Shown: piece by piece, positions 54,660-64,000 of the stretch | Layout: the number at the start of each line of letters is the position of its first letter | Numbering within the stretch: position 1 is the first letter of the stretch | From: Silene conica | Lineage: Eukaryota > Streptophyta > Magnoliopsida > Caryophyllales > Caryophyllaceae | Assembly (NCBI GenBank): GCA_029255685.2 | Contig: CM055313.2 | Location: forward strand, 76,300,641 to 76,364,640 | DNA length: 64,000 nucleotides | Direction of reading: 5' to 3' | The notes under the pieces: model-generated | The model's database searches: none | Told to the model about the DNA's origin: nothing | Seen by the model: the letters and a program-made list of their open reading frames with translations, nothing else | Position numbers and translations under genes: made by a program

Positions 54660-56775
54660 ATGGTAAAAAGAAAGTTAGAAGGAGAGGTGGATATAAGAGA
54701 GAGTGCAAGTGATATGTTCCATCAATTTTATCAACACAGACCTAATGATATTCCTGTTATTATTAATTCTGATGTTATTCAAGCTGTCGACTTGCACGAA
54801 GGTGCCTATGGTACTCCTGGCTCCATCATTGAATGGAAGTACTCCCTTGGTATGTATTTTATACGTTTCATACGTTTCAATTACATATATACAAGTCAAT
54901 TAATAGAGTGGCCAAGGCTGTTCTTTGTCCTTCTACTAACTTTTTTTCAAAATTTTTATGGTTTGAACAAAATTTTTACTACCTTTAGTTTGCCAAATAA
55001 CTAATTTTAGTAAAATCATTAAACATTGAAAAAATAAATAAATTGTGAGCCTTTATTATTCGCGTCTAAAGTGCCCAACCATAGTGCCAACATGACTAAG
55101 ACTTTATTTGGCAAGACATTTTATGTACCTAATTTGATCGAAGTAGCTTATTTGACCAAATTTCAGGTCCCTTAATAAGCATTTTGGCAAGTAGCTTATT
55201 TAATCAAATATGCTACTACGTATATGAAATGAGATGTTACCTAAAATAACATTTGAGATTTCAGGTAGCTGGTTTCCTTTTGTTTACTTTTTCGCCCCTT
55301 AAATCTATAGTATTAAATAAATAATTATCATATACCTTTAACGTCATTTTATTAAAATCAGTTATCTTTTCGGTTAGTTTGTCAAACAATTTTTTACATA
55401 ATTAGTTACCTTATCCATTCTTAATTTCAGTAGAGCTATCCAAATGCGTGTTTGGGCCGGACGCCCGGACATGGGCTGGGCTAAGGGAAAAATATGCCCT
55501 ATAAGCCTATAGCGGGCCAAAATAATGGACCACTTTTCCTTGACCTTACTCGCCCAACTGCTAAATTCGGGCAATCCGTGGGCTGTCGGGCTCATATTTT
55601 CTATTAATTTCTGAGAAATTTTTAATTTATAATTTAGTAATTAACAATGCGATAAACTTGCAAAACCGATATTGAATTAAATTCTTAGTTCTTAACATCG
55701 ATACAGAAAATAGAAATACGACTAACTTGGTCATGTGAATATTAAATCTCAAAATCAAACAAGAGTAAAAACTAAGCAAAAATTAAATATATATTAATTG
55801 CTCATATTACTTTAGCGGATCGGATGGTTCAACCCGTTTTACATATCTCTTGTCCGTGTCCGGCCCATGTACTAAAATGGGACGGGCCGGGTTAGCCCAT
55901 GACCCACTTTTTTTACAAAAAAAATGATGTCCAAGTGTGGTAAAAATTTGGGCTGGATAGGTCGGGTTTTCGGACGGTACCGTCCATGAACAACTCTAGT
56001 TTTCAGCTATCTTATCAATTAACTTTTCAAATTTGAGTTAGTTTTTCAGTTTTCAACTACTTTTCAACTTTCAGCTACATTTTCTATTAGTTTTATCAAA
56101 CAAGCCTAACCATCCCGGTCTTAGTCGACCTTGTCCTAAAGAAGGATGCATCTAGGTTTTAGTCATATAGGATATTAATTATTAATTAAGATCGAATTTA
56201 AAGTTATCCTACATTTTCTCCGTCTTAAACTCCGCCTAATTTTTTTTTTTTTTGACATGGATCATATAATAGGAACAGACATTACCTAACCACAGACTTA
56301 GCTAAGTGATGAGCAATCCTATTCAGATTTCTTGGACAATAACTTAAAGAAACACAATGAAATAAAAGACGAGAAAAGCATATCTATTCTACTAGCTATT
56401 TGGAATGGAGTATACATAATATATTTGTATGAAGATTGGACAAATGTTTGAAATTTGATTGCGATGGATGATTGTGTAGATGGAAAACCTCAAACAATGA
56501 AGGAATTAGTTGAAGAGGTAGACGAGACAAAGAAGATAATAAAGTACAAGTGCTTGGAGGGAGACCTAATGATATACTACAATTACTTTGACATAACACT
56601 TCAAGTATTTCCAAAGGACAATGAAAACAGCATTGTAAGATGGACATTCGAATATGAGAAGAAGCAAGATAATCATCCCGACCCGACTGCAGAAATGGAT
56701 GAATTGATTAAACTTGCTAAACAAATTGATGATCACCATCACCACAACACCACGCCAATAACACCTGCTAATTAA
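54660..56775 (+). CDS. MLP-like protein (Bet v 1 / PR-10 superfamily), two exons
   Basis: Small cytosolic ligand-binding protein of the major latex protein group. Members bind hydrophobic ligands and are linked to stress and defence responses, but the ligand here is unknown. Exons: 54660-54849 and 56480-56775, joined in frame (CTT G|AT GGA) to 486 bp, 161 residues, the usual size. Exon 1 has 'ESASDMFHQFYQHRPNDI' and 'VDLHEGAYGTPGSIIEWKY', the glycine-rich loop of the family. Exon 2 has DGKPQTMKELVEEVD, 'IIKYKCLEGDLM', and 'RWTFEYEKKQDNHPDPT', then a C-terminal helix and a short His-rich tail. The single intron at this position is typical for MLP genes. At 1,630 bp it is long and filled with transposon pieces. 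A TATA box lies upstream. The gene looks intact. Confidence 0.93.
55431..55998. mobile_element. hAT-type MITE in the MLP intron
   Basis: Ends tagagctatccaaatg and (inverse) tagagttgttcatgg, with near-identical 8-bp flanks aatttcag (55423-55430) and gttttcag (55999-56006). The interior has repeated 'gggccgg/cgggcc' subterminal motifs. It may itself sit inside an older MITE whose arms are near 55095 and 56110. Confidence 0.72.
56240..56395 (-). mobile_element. 5'-truncated LINE tail in the MLP intron
   Basis: Minus strand: 'YCPRNLNRIAHHLAKSVVR' and a stop, the last residues of a LINE RNase H domain (compare IPRYLNKVAHNLAKAAV in the LINE at 26.9 kb), followed by a short 3' UTR and an A tail (T-run 56241-56253). 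It ends about 80 bp before the exon 2 splice acceptor. Confidence 0.82.
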
Positions 56776-57427
56776 CGTACTATATATCCATCGCTTTGTT
56801 CTCTACCATTGTTTGCATTTTGATCATCAAATAAATTAAATATTATCCGTATGTAATTTGGTTTGAAACTTTCCTATACAATCTTTTGATGTAAAGATAT
56901 TAAATCCCTTTATATATCGTGAGCTAATGCATGTGTGGTATACTGGTATGTGCTGTAATGTATTCACACTAATGTATCTTATTCCATATGTTTGATATTA
57001 GATTGCAACAAATTTTTCATTTTAATTGATAAGGTCATCGGCATTTAACTTAGAAATTATGAAAATGCATGATACAATCGGAGCTAAGACAGATAGAAAA
57101 GCATGAAAAAAATATACGAGTTTAATTACAAGAATTGATAGCCAATAAATGTTCTAAACTATAATCCTATTATACATGAGATAAATCTCACTAGTTCCTT
57201 AATAATTTCTTGATAGCTAATATCACCTTACCATTGCCCTTATATAACCAAGTTTTTATTCGGTGATCACCGTGTTACCTTGTGACAATAGTTCTCCGTA
57301 ATTTCAAATGTTTGTATTCGGATCATCGTAATTTTTTACTCCGTAACTTATATGAATAAACTTTTGTTATCTTTTCGATTTACATTATTGATGCAATTAC
57401 CTAATTTTTTTTTTTGAAATGATATGG
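56776..57427. other. MLP 3' flank
   Basis: 3' UTR and downstream sequence of the MLP gene, AT-rich, with possible polyadenylation signal aataaa near 56830. No other feature recognised. Confidence 0.45.
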
Positions 57428-58159
57428 TGTAAAACCCCTCGTCACAGCGGAAAATGTAAACATACAAACATGCCAAAATTTGTGCGGAATTTAAACTTTA
57501 ACATACTTGATAGATACGAGGTGAATTAACAAAAATTATACATGCGGAAATGAACAAACATAGATAAGTATATAAGTCTAAGTACAAAACCACAAGTACA
57601 AAACTGCAGCCCGGGATAGCATATCCCTACAGGCACCAAATGTATAACAAAAATTCTAGGTCTAGCTAAACGATAAAATGTATGTCATCGATGAATGGAT
57701 AATCGCTCGCTAGCCTCAGTAACCCCTCCATCAGCCATCATGTATCTACATACATGAAAACATGTACGCCACAATCAGTGGGGAGTGACTAGAGTTCTCA
57801 TAGTCACCTATTGTCAATAACATGTAACATTTAATTATTAACATCCATCGTACTCCAACATCACAATATGCGAAGTATACATCATCCTTCATATTACAAC
57901 ATGCATCACTATGCAAAACCCTTAACCAACTTCGGAAACTATTTGAGGCGAGAGCCAGTCTCCCTTCCGGTTGCCCGGCCGGGGGGTCTTGCTCCTCAAA
58001 CCATTTCCGAACTCAGAATAAGAGTTGTCCAATTCCTTGGACGAACAATAACTCAAATGATAAAGGGTACTCTCTAGATAAACATCCATTCAACAACACC
58101 TGACACTGTACCCCAACTCAGGCAAGTAGATGCAAACAGCAGTATCTAGAACTAACCCC

Positions 58160-58600
58160 GACTCAAGAAAGAACTAAACACAATCAGCAGTGCCCAAGCC
58201 ACACCCCGACTCAGGTAGACTTGGTACACAAGGTCAGCTAGCATACATCCGTGAACCCCGACTCATGCACGAATGGATACCGGTCAGCTAGTAATGGTCC
58301 AGAGGTCCCGTCTCAGACTTAACCATTACTCTTCGTAGTGAATCAGGATCCCGACTCAGACCTGACTCACCACGGTCAAACAAACTCACGGAGGGAAAGG
58401 GGTCCCGACTCAGACATCTCCCACCGCATCATCCATACACGTGACGATCCATAGGTCCCGACTCAGACAAGTCCATCACGCGACATACACACACGTATCA
58501 AACTAGAGGTCCCGACTTAGACATAGCTTGATACGCAACATACAACAGTACATATCGTACTCTAGCGTTCCCGACTCAGACATAGTCCGATATATACTAC
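58160..58600 (+). repeat. series of 'cccgactcagac' repeats
   Basis: About eight occurrences of '(gg)tcccgactcagac' or close variants, about 45-75 bp apart, each followed by a different short sequence that often repeats its own preceding word (for example 'gtgaatcagg...tgactcaccac'). Sits inside the solo LTR. Confidence 0.7.
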
Positions 58601-58743
58601 AACCAATACTATGTCTTAGCCTTACATACTAGATTATCGACTAACATGTGAAAGCCTACAAGCATACAAGTCACACGGAAGAAGTATCAATCAAATCGGA
58701 TGAACCGATCACAAGTTAAACCAAATTTAGTCTGAATGGGGCT

Positions 58744-59043
58744 CCCAGCCGGCCACAGACCGGCTGCCGGTCAGCCGTCTGGTAACCCCACCGAATACAG
58801 CCTTGAAAAATGACAACCTATGTGGAAAGGGTTCCCAGCCGGTCGACCGGCCGCCGGCCACCCGGCTCCGAGACCCATCTCCCTATTCCTCTTCTTCTTT
58901 CTATGAAACACACACAAGGGAGCCTCAGCCGGTGGACCGGCGGCCGGCCACCCGGCTGAGCACCCCAACACTTATACTTTCTTCAAAACGCAAAGACACC
59001 TTAAGAGGGCTCTCAGCTGGTCGGCCTACCAGCTGGGAGTCCC
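58744..59043. repeat. four GC-rich palindromic modules
   Basis: Modules at about 58744-58790, 58830-58876, 58923-58966 and 59010-59043. Each is built from 'cccagccggtcgaccggc' and 'cggccacccggct' words that can form strong hairpins. They stand out sharply from the AT-rich LTR. On the minus strand the spacing gives a repeated Ala-Gly-Trp-Pro-Ala-Ala-Gly peptide in a chance ORF. Confidence 0.75.
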
Positions 59044-60267
59044 TGTTCGTGAAAAAATACCATTTCGACATTCTCAATCCTTTGCAATACTTCAATAAAA
59101 CTTCATATACATGTTTCTAATCAACAACTCAACAGTCCCAACATGTTTATAGCATCAAATAAGCATAGGAAACATATGAACAACATCAAATTCATGAATT
59201 CACAACAAAACCCCAAATTAAACCCATCCTCCATGTATACTCCATATGCAACCCTCATATCGATTTCAACACAATTTCTTCATGAGAATCAAATTATAAA
59301 TCAAAACAAAGATGTTTAGCAACCTATTTCATACTTACTTTCACATAATCACATCAAAAACACAAAAGCTAATATAACAAAATAGGTCGAGTATCTCATT
59401 ATCGTCATCTTTACTTAGAAAGCTCTCCAAGTTCCTCTTCAATGATCACTAAATCTTCCTCCGGGTTATCACAAGTAACACCTTGAAGCACAAAAACACA
59501 AATTAAGAGACTAATCACGAGATTAGGGTAAAACAGCCCAAAAATCAAGTTTGGCGATTTGAGAAAACAAAGTGATAGAAAGAACGAGAATCGCGAGAGG
59601 ATTTCAAAAGTGAAAACGTTACCTTGATCCGAGTTGAGACGAGTTCTTAGATGATCTTTTAAGAACTTGAAATGAGAGAAAAATGGAGAAGTTGGTTTAC
59701 AGTGACTTTGTTTTTGTGAAAATGGAATAACGTTGGAAGGAGAAAGAAGGTTGTCCTTTATATTTGCTTTGAGTCGGGTTTCCTAATTAAATGAAACGGA
59801 AACCTTAAGAACGGAATTACCAAGTGAACACAACCTCTTAAGATGAAATAAATTTTAAGACGGGACTTAACGGAATTCTTTAAAATATAAATTGCGAAAT
59901 ATTATTAAAATATTATTAAATTCCGAAAATCACTTTAAATTATTAAAAATATTCCTTTACGAAAATACGGGATGTTACATATGGTATGGGAAAGTAAAAA
60001 ATACTTAACTAAATGAAAGACAAATTTCAAATGGAGAAAAAAAATCCAAAGTGCATACGCGCATATGCCACTTTATAGGACCTGATTTGTAGTTGTTCTA
60101 TATTCTATTCTTCACATTAATAAGGGTTAATTAATTCGATAAATTAATCATATATATTTATAACTCAAGTTAATTAATGAGATAAATTTTGGATTATTTG
60201 TAATTATGTTATTTAATTACAATCTAAGAGATCTCTCATATCATATACTATCAAACATCTTATCTTA

Positions 60268-62650
60268 TCTATATAATTACATAAACATTTCAGAAGCCCT
60301 GGTTGAGCCACGTCATCAACGCAGATTTTGATTTTTTTTTTAATTCTCTCAGGTAGGTCCCGCAACGTATTTGATGAATTTCCTGAGTCATAGCCGCCCG
60401 ATATTTTAAATAAATGTCTGATATCGTAGTTTCAGAAATATTACGTAACATTTTTATATAAATTCGTAAACATGAATTCCTACATAAAACGGTCAATTTG
60501 TATAACATAAAATTAAATATTATATAATCGAATATATATGTCTCGTCTAAAATAATTAGACAACAATTTTTTTTTTAGTTCTCTCGGGTCGGTCCCGCAA
60601 CGTGTTTGATGAATTTCCTGAGTCATAACCGCCCGATATTCTAAATGAATGCCTGATATTGTAGTTTTAGAAATATTACGTAACATTTTTATATAAATTC
60701 GTAAACATGAATTCCTACAAAAAACGGTCAATTTGTATAACATAAAATTAAATATTATATAATCGAATATATATGTCCCGTCTAAAACGATTAGACAACA
60801 ATGTTTTTTTAGTTCTCTCAGGTCGGTCCCGCAATGTCTTTGATGAATTTCCTTAGTCATAACCGCCCGATATTCTAAATAAATGTCTGATATCATAGTT
60901 TCAGAAATATTACGTAACATTTTTATATAAATCCATAAACATGAATTCCAACGAAAAACGGTCAATTTGTATAACATAAAATTAAATATTATATAATCGA
61001 ATATATATGTTACGTCTACAACGATTAGACAACAATTTAAATAATTAGAATAAACATTATAATAATTAACAATTTACAGCAATAAAAAACCGACCATACA
61101 AAATTAAAAAAAGATTAAATAACGTAGAAATTAATATACAACCAGGAATAGTGTACAAATTAAAATATTTTATGAAAATAAAATTATAAAGAAAACCGTT
61201 AAAAACTAAACCTTAAAATAAAATATAAATTAATTTTTAAAAAAACAATAATAATGATAAACCTTTTGCTCAACAAGTTCCCTTAGCAAAGCACACTATG
61301 CATGCATTTATCCATAATATAAACTCCTCAACAATTTCCTGTCCTTATTAGAGGATTCAAAACCGAACCATTCAATATCAGAGGACCGTAATTCATATAA
61401 CTCAAAATTAACCTCTTAGACAAAAAATCAATTAATAAAAACAATATAAATTAATTTAAAAAATTGAAATATAAATCTTATCTTTATTAATACAAGAACA
61501 TTTAAAGCATCCTCATTAACCCACGTCATCATTTGCAGTTTTTTTTCTTTTCCGTAAAAAATTAGTAATGGTGGGTCATGTCGAGATATATATACTTGAG
61601 AATTAATTGTTTTGGTTGATTTTATATTAGTGTTTATGACTTATTAGTAAATATTTTGATTGTTAATTAGTATTATTTTCATTTTCCATTTTAACAAATC
61701 AAGTTAATCAAATAAATAACATCCTAAAATTAGTTACTTTAAAGTACTTTTTGAACAATAATATGACCAAAAATGTTAGTTAAACTATATCAAGTCAATC
61801 AAGAAAAGTTATATTCATTTTTAATTTTGTATATAAATAACAAACATAATTTATTTTTCATGATAATCATATCAATATGAGCATGCCAAAAATATTAAAC
61901 ATAAGAACTAATCTAAAAACTTTATTTAAAACTACAAAAGAATACAATGATAAAAATACTAAAAAAATACACAAAATTCTAGCATAGAACTTCATGGATG
62001 AAAATTTTAATTACGGTAAAAAGTAACTATTCAAGAGTTTATGTGTAAAGTTTCACATAAATATTATTTGAAAAAAACGCTCCAAATATTAAATTAATAA
62101 TGACACGATAAAAAAAATGGGATATTGAAATTGCGAAGAAAAGTATCATAATAGATACTTAACATTTACAAAAACACGAGTAATGACGGGCTTTGGGGGC
62201 AGTCATATCTTTTTTTCTTTGATAAGGTAAAAAAGTATATTGATCCCCTAGAGTAGGACCAACCTGTTTCATTATTTTGAATGGGGTAAGTTGAAACTAT
62301 CGGCTTTCAAACCATCTCCAAAGAATTCGACATGTTGACAACTCTGATTTATGAGTGAATTGTGACAATGAAAAATGCATAAATAATGAAGAAAATTTTG
62401 AGATTTTTGTCTTAACATTTATTTATCATTGTATATTGTAATTCTGTTATGATATTTCAAATTTATATAGATTGATTGCGTTTTGATATACTTTGAATAT
62501 AAACTGTACGTTAATATTACAATATTTTTAGTATATCGGTCATATAAAATTATATTACAAATCGAAAATCGAAAATATGACTAATCATTATTCATAAATA
62601 ACAATACTTGAACCTGCAATCTCGTGCAATTTGCAAGGGATTAAAACTAG
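60268..62650 (+). mobile_element. Helitron (2.4 kb) with internal tandem repeats
   Basis: 5' end A|TCTATATAATTACATAAAC (60268), followed by the family motif 'gccacgtcatca'. 3' end: a hairpin (ctcgtgcaatttgcaaggg), 'attaaaactag' and a host T at 62651. A second 5'-like unit at about 61470 ('tacaagaacatttaaagcat', 'cccacgtcatca') means the element may instead start there (1.2 kb). Noncoding apart from repeat-derived ORFs. Confidence 0.6.
60335..61035 (+). repeat. three tandem copies of a 235-bp repeat
   Basis: The word 'ggtcccgcaa' or its variant recurs at 60356, 60591 and 60825 (spacing 235 and 234). Each unit contains 'atgaatttcctgagtcata', 'gaaatattacgtaaca', 'cggtcaatttgtataacat' and 'ataatcgaatatatatgt'. 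The minus strand stays open across two units (60977-60513) because one period is exactly 78 codons. Confidence 0.93.
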
Positions 62651-63335
62651 TTTCTATAATATGCTAACAAAATTAAATCCCTTCATTCGGATTTACTTTT
62701 TCACATACGAATTTTACTCTGTCACATACATTCCTTCATAATTTTTCCACGGCGTACCCTTTTTCCTAACAATAATCAATTTAACTCATATGTCCATACT
62801 TTCCGTAAAACCCCATCTAGTTAATCTAAAACTTGAACAATGGATTATAATTCTTCGATTAGTGAAGTAATTTCCGTTTTTAGCAATTATTAATGTCTTA
62901 TTAAAATAACTAGGTTTAGTTGTTAGTGAAAATAATATGAAAAACAATTTATTAATTAAGGTTTGTGGGTGGTGAAAGGAACGATGGTTAGGGGCGGTTG
63001 ACGGTTGTCCTGGGTGGTGCGCGATCGCTAGGGGTGGTGCGGTGACGGTGGTGTCTGGTGAGGAAAGAAGACGGCTCATATATGGATTGCATGTTGATGG
63101 TTTAATTTGCGTCGGAGTCAGGTTGTCGGCCGGGGGTTGGCAGGATTGGATTGGGTGGTGCGATCAGATGGAGTGGTTGGTGCGACCAGCTGGGTGGTTG
63201 GTTTGGGGTCGACTGGGACAGTGTCGGTGGTTAGGTGATGGTGCCGACTGTCGTACTGCCATGGTGAGCATGGAAGTTCATCTGTTGCTGACTTGCTATT
63301 CAGTGATGTTCTTTTTTTGTTTTATATATATAATA
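62651..63335. other. spacer with a G-rich stretch
   Basis: No recognised gene. 62960-63260 is G-rich on the plus strand with many 'ggtggtg', 'gggtggt' and 'ggttgg' runs, in contrast to its AT-rich surroundings. A 113-codon plus frame (63042-63383) runs through it and into the LTR and is not convincing. The composition resembles the core of the MULE-like element at 41.7-42.0 kb. Confidence 0.4.
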
Positions 63336-64000
63336 TGTAAAACCCCTCGCGAAAGCGGAAATAGAAAACATACAAAGTACTAAAAATGCAGCGGAATTAA
63401 AACTTTTTAACAAACTAAACATGCGAGGTGCTTTAACAATTTAAACATGCAAAAGATAAAAATATAAATAAGTATATAAGTACTATACAAAAGCAGCCCG
63501 GGATAGCGTATCCCTACAGGCACAAAATACTGAAACCATAAAACTAAGGTCTAGCTAACGATTGGGTACAAATCATGACGATGAAGGATCATCGCTCGCT
63601 AGCCTCAACGTAACCCCCTGCAAACAGCCTCATGTACCTACACACACACAACATGTGCGCCACAGTCAGTGGGGAGTGACTAGAGCTCTCATAGCCACCT
63701 AATGTCATACAACACCGAACATACATATATATATACAAGTATTATACTCCAACATAAACAATCATGTGAAGCATATATCTCAACTTCTCAAACTCTTATC
63801 ATCATGCAAATGCTATGCAAGGGCTCTCAACCAACTTCGGAAAATATTTGGAAGGAGAGCCGGTTTCCCTTCCAGATGCCCGGTCGGGGGGGTCTTTCAG
63901 TCCAAACCATTTACAAAACCAATTAAAGAGTCATCCAATGCCTTGGATGAACAATACTATAAACAATACTCTATACTCATCAATATCAACAACTACATCT
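63336..64000. mobile_element. gypsy-type LTR, cut by the window edge
   Basis: Starts TGTAAAACCCCTCGCGAAAGCGG and aligns with the left part of the solo LTR at 57428. Shared words include 'cagcccgggatagc', 'tatccctacaggcac', 'atcgctcgctagcctca', 'cagtggggagtgactagag' and 'ccaaccaacttcggaaa'-like text. The right end lies outside the window, so solo or full element cannot be decided. Confidence 0.85.

Larger units (their letters stand above)
57428..59979 (-). mobile_element. gypsy-type solo LTR (2.55 kb)
   Basis: Runs TGTAAAACCCC...GGGATGTTACA with the perfect 5-bp target duplication TATGG (57423-57427, 59980-59984) and no internal domain, so it is a solo LTR left by LTR-LTR recombination. The strand is uncertain. 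The minus-strand reading begins TGTAACATCCCG, like the long LTR at 43420. It contains a repeat series (58160-58600) and GC-rich palindromes (58744-59043). A relative starts at 63336. Confidence 0.88.

Noticed and set aside
58771-59120. Open frames with repeated Gly-Trp-Pro-Ala or Pro-Ala-Thr-Arg peptides
   Set aside because: They arise from the GC-rich palindromic modules of a solo LTR.
60335-61035. CRISPR-like array
   Set aside because: The repeats are 235-bp head-to-tail units without short constant repeats and unique spacers, in a plant Helitron.
63042-63383. 113-codon frame in G-rich DNA
   Set aside because: Biased composition (Gly, Trp, Val from ggtgg runs) and it reads into the start of an LTR.

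Overview
The window is nuclear DNA of a flowering plant, most likely a eudicot. The evidence is AT-rich intergenic sequence, spliced plant gene families (class III peroxidase, Euonymus-type lectin, major latex protein) and a dense, nested set of plant transposable elements. I cannot fix the species from sequence alone. Only three host genes look real. They are a class III peroxidase resembling the peroxidase-48 type (minus strand, about 11.2-14.0 kb, four exons), a two-domain EUL (ricin-B-like fold) lectin (minus strand, 37.7-39.25 kb, five exons with one problematic junction) and a Bet v 1/MLP-type gene (plus strand, 54.66-56.78 kb, two exons). A short duplicated ORF near 0.85-1.6 kb is not recognised.

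Layout. 0-10.6 kb: Helitron-like termini arranged as an array, two Stowaway MITEs, and a third Stowaway split by a 4.4-kb element holding a decayed FAR1/FRS gene and a mariner-like transposase fragment. 11.2-14.0 kb: peroxidase, with a Harbinger MITE in intron 1. 14.2-26.3 kb: two adjacent minus-strand Helitrons. The first keeps the C-terminus of a Helitron helicase. The second was hit by an L1-type LINE with a 16-bp target duplication, and the LINE in turn by a 3.3-kb CACTA element carrying pieces of a BiP/HSP70 gene, an ICU11-like 2-oxoglutarate oxygenase gene and an RNase H-type sequence. 26.9-34.1 kb: a second, full-length L1-type LINE on the minus strand with an ATGA junction between ORF1 and ORF2. 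34.6-36.7 kb and 39.7-41.0 kb: MITEs and hAT elements nested in one another, with target duplications still readable. 41.4-42.1 kb: a Mutator-like long-TIR element with a GC-rich interior.

42.7-49.9 kb holds a Ty1/copia element with unusual TA...TA LTR ends and a GTTTC target duplication. Its gag is interrupted by a second retroelement (43.42-46.58 kb) with a perfect CCATC duplication, whose two ends are different LTRs: a 2.8-kb gypsy-like one on the left and a 203-bp TRIM-like one on the right. 50-54.5 kb is mostly noncoding. 57.43-59.98 kb is a gypsy-type solo LTR (target duplication TATGG) with unusual GC-rich palindromic modules, and a second copy of that LTR family runs off the right edge from 63.34 kb. 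Between them lies a Helitron with three 235-bp tandem repeats.

The host genes are unrelated and do not form a cluster. No prokaryotic-type system, CRISPR array or biosynthetic gene cluster is present. The most unusual items are the retroelement with two different LTRs, the multi-gene CACTA chimera, the TA...TA copia and the palindromic modules in the solo LTR. All coordinates come from reading by eye, so splice sites and element ends are exact only where a target duplication or an in-frame junction is quoted.
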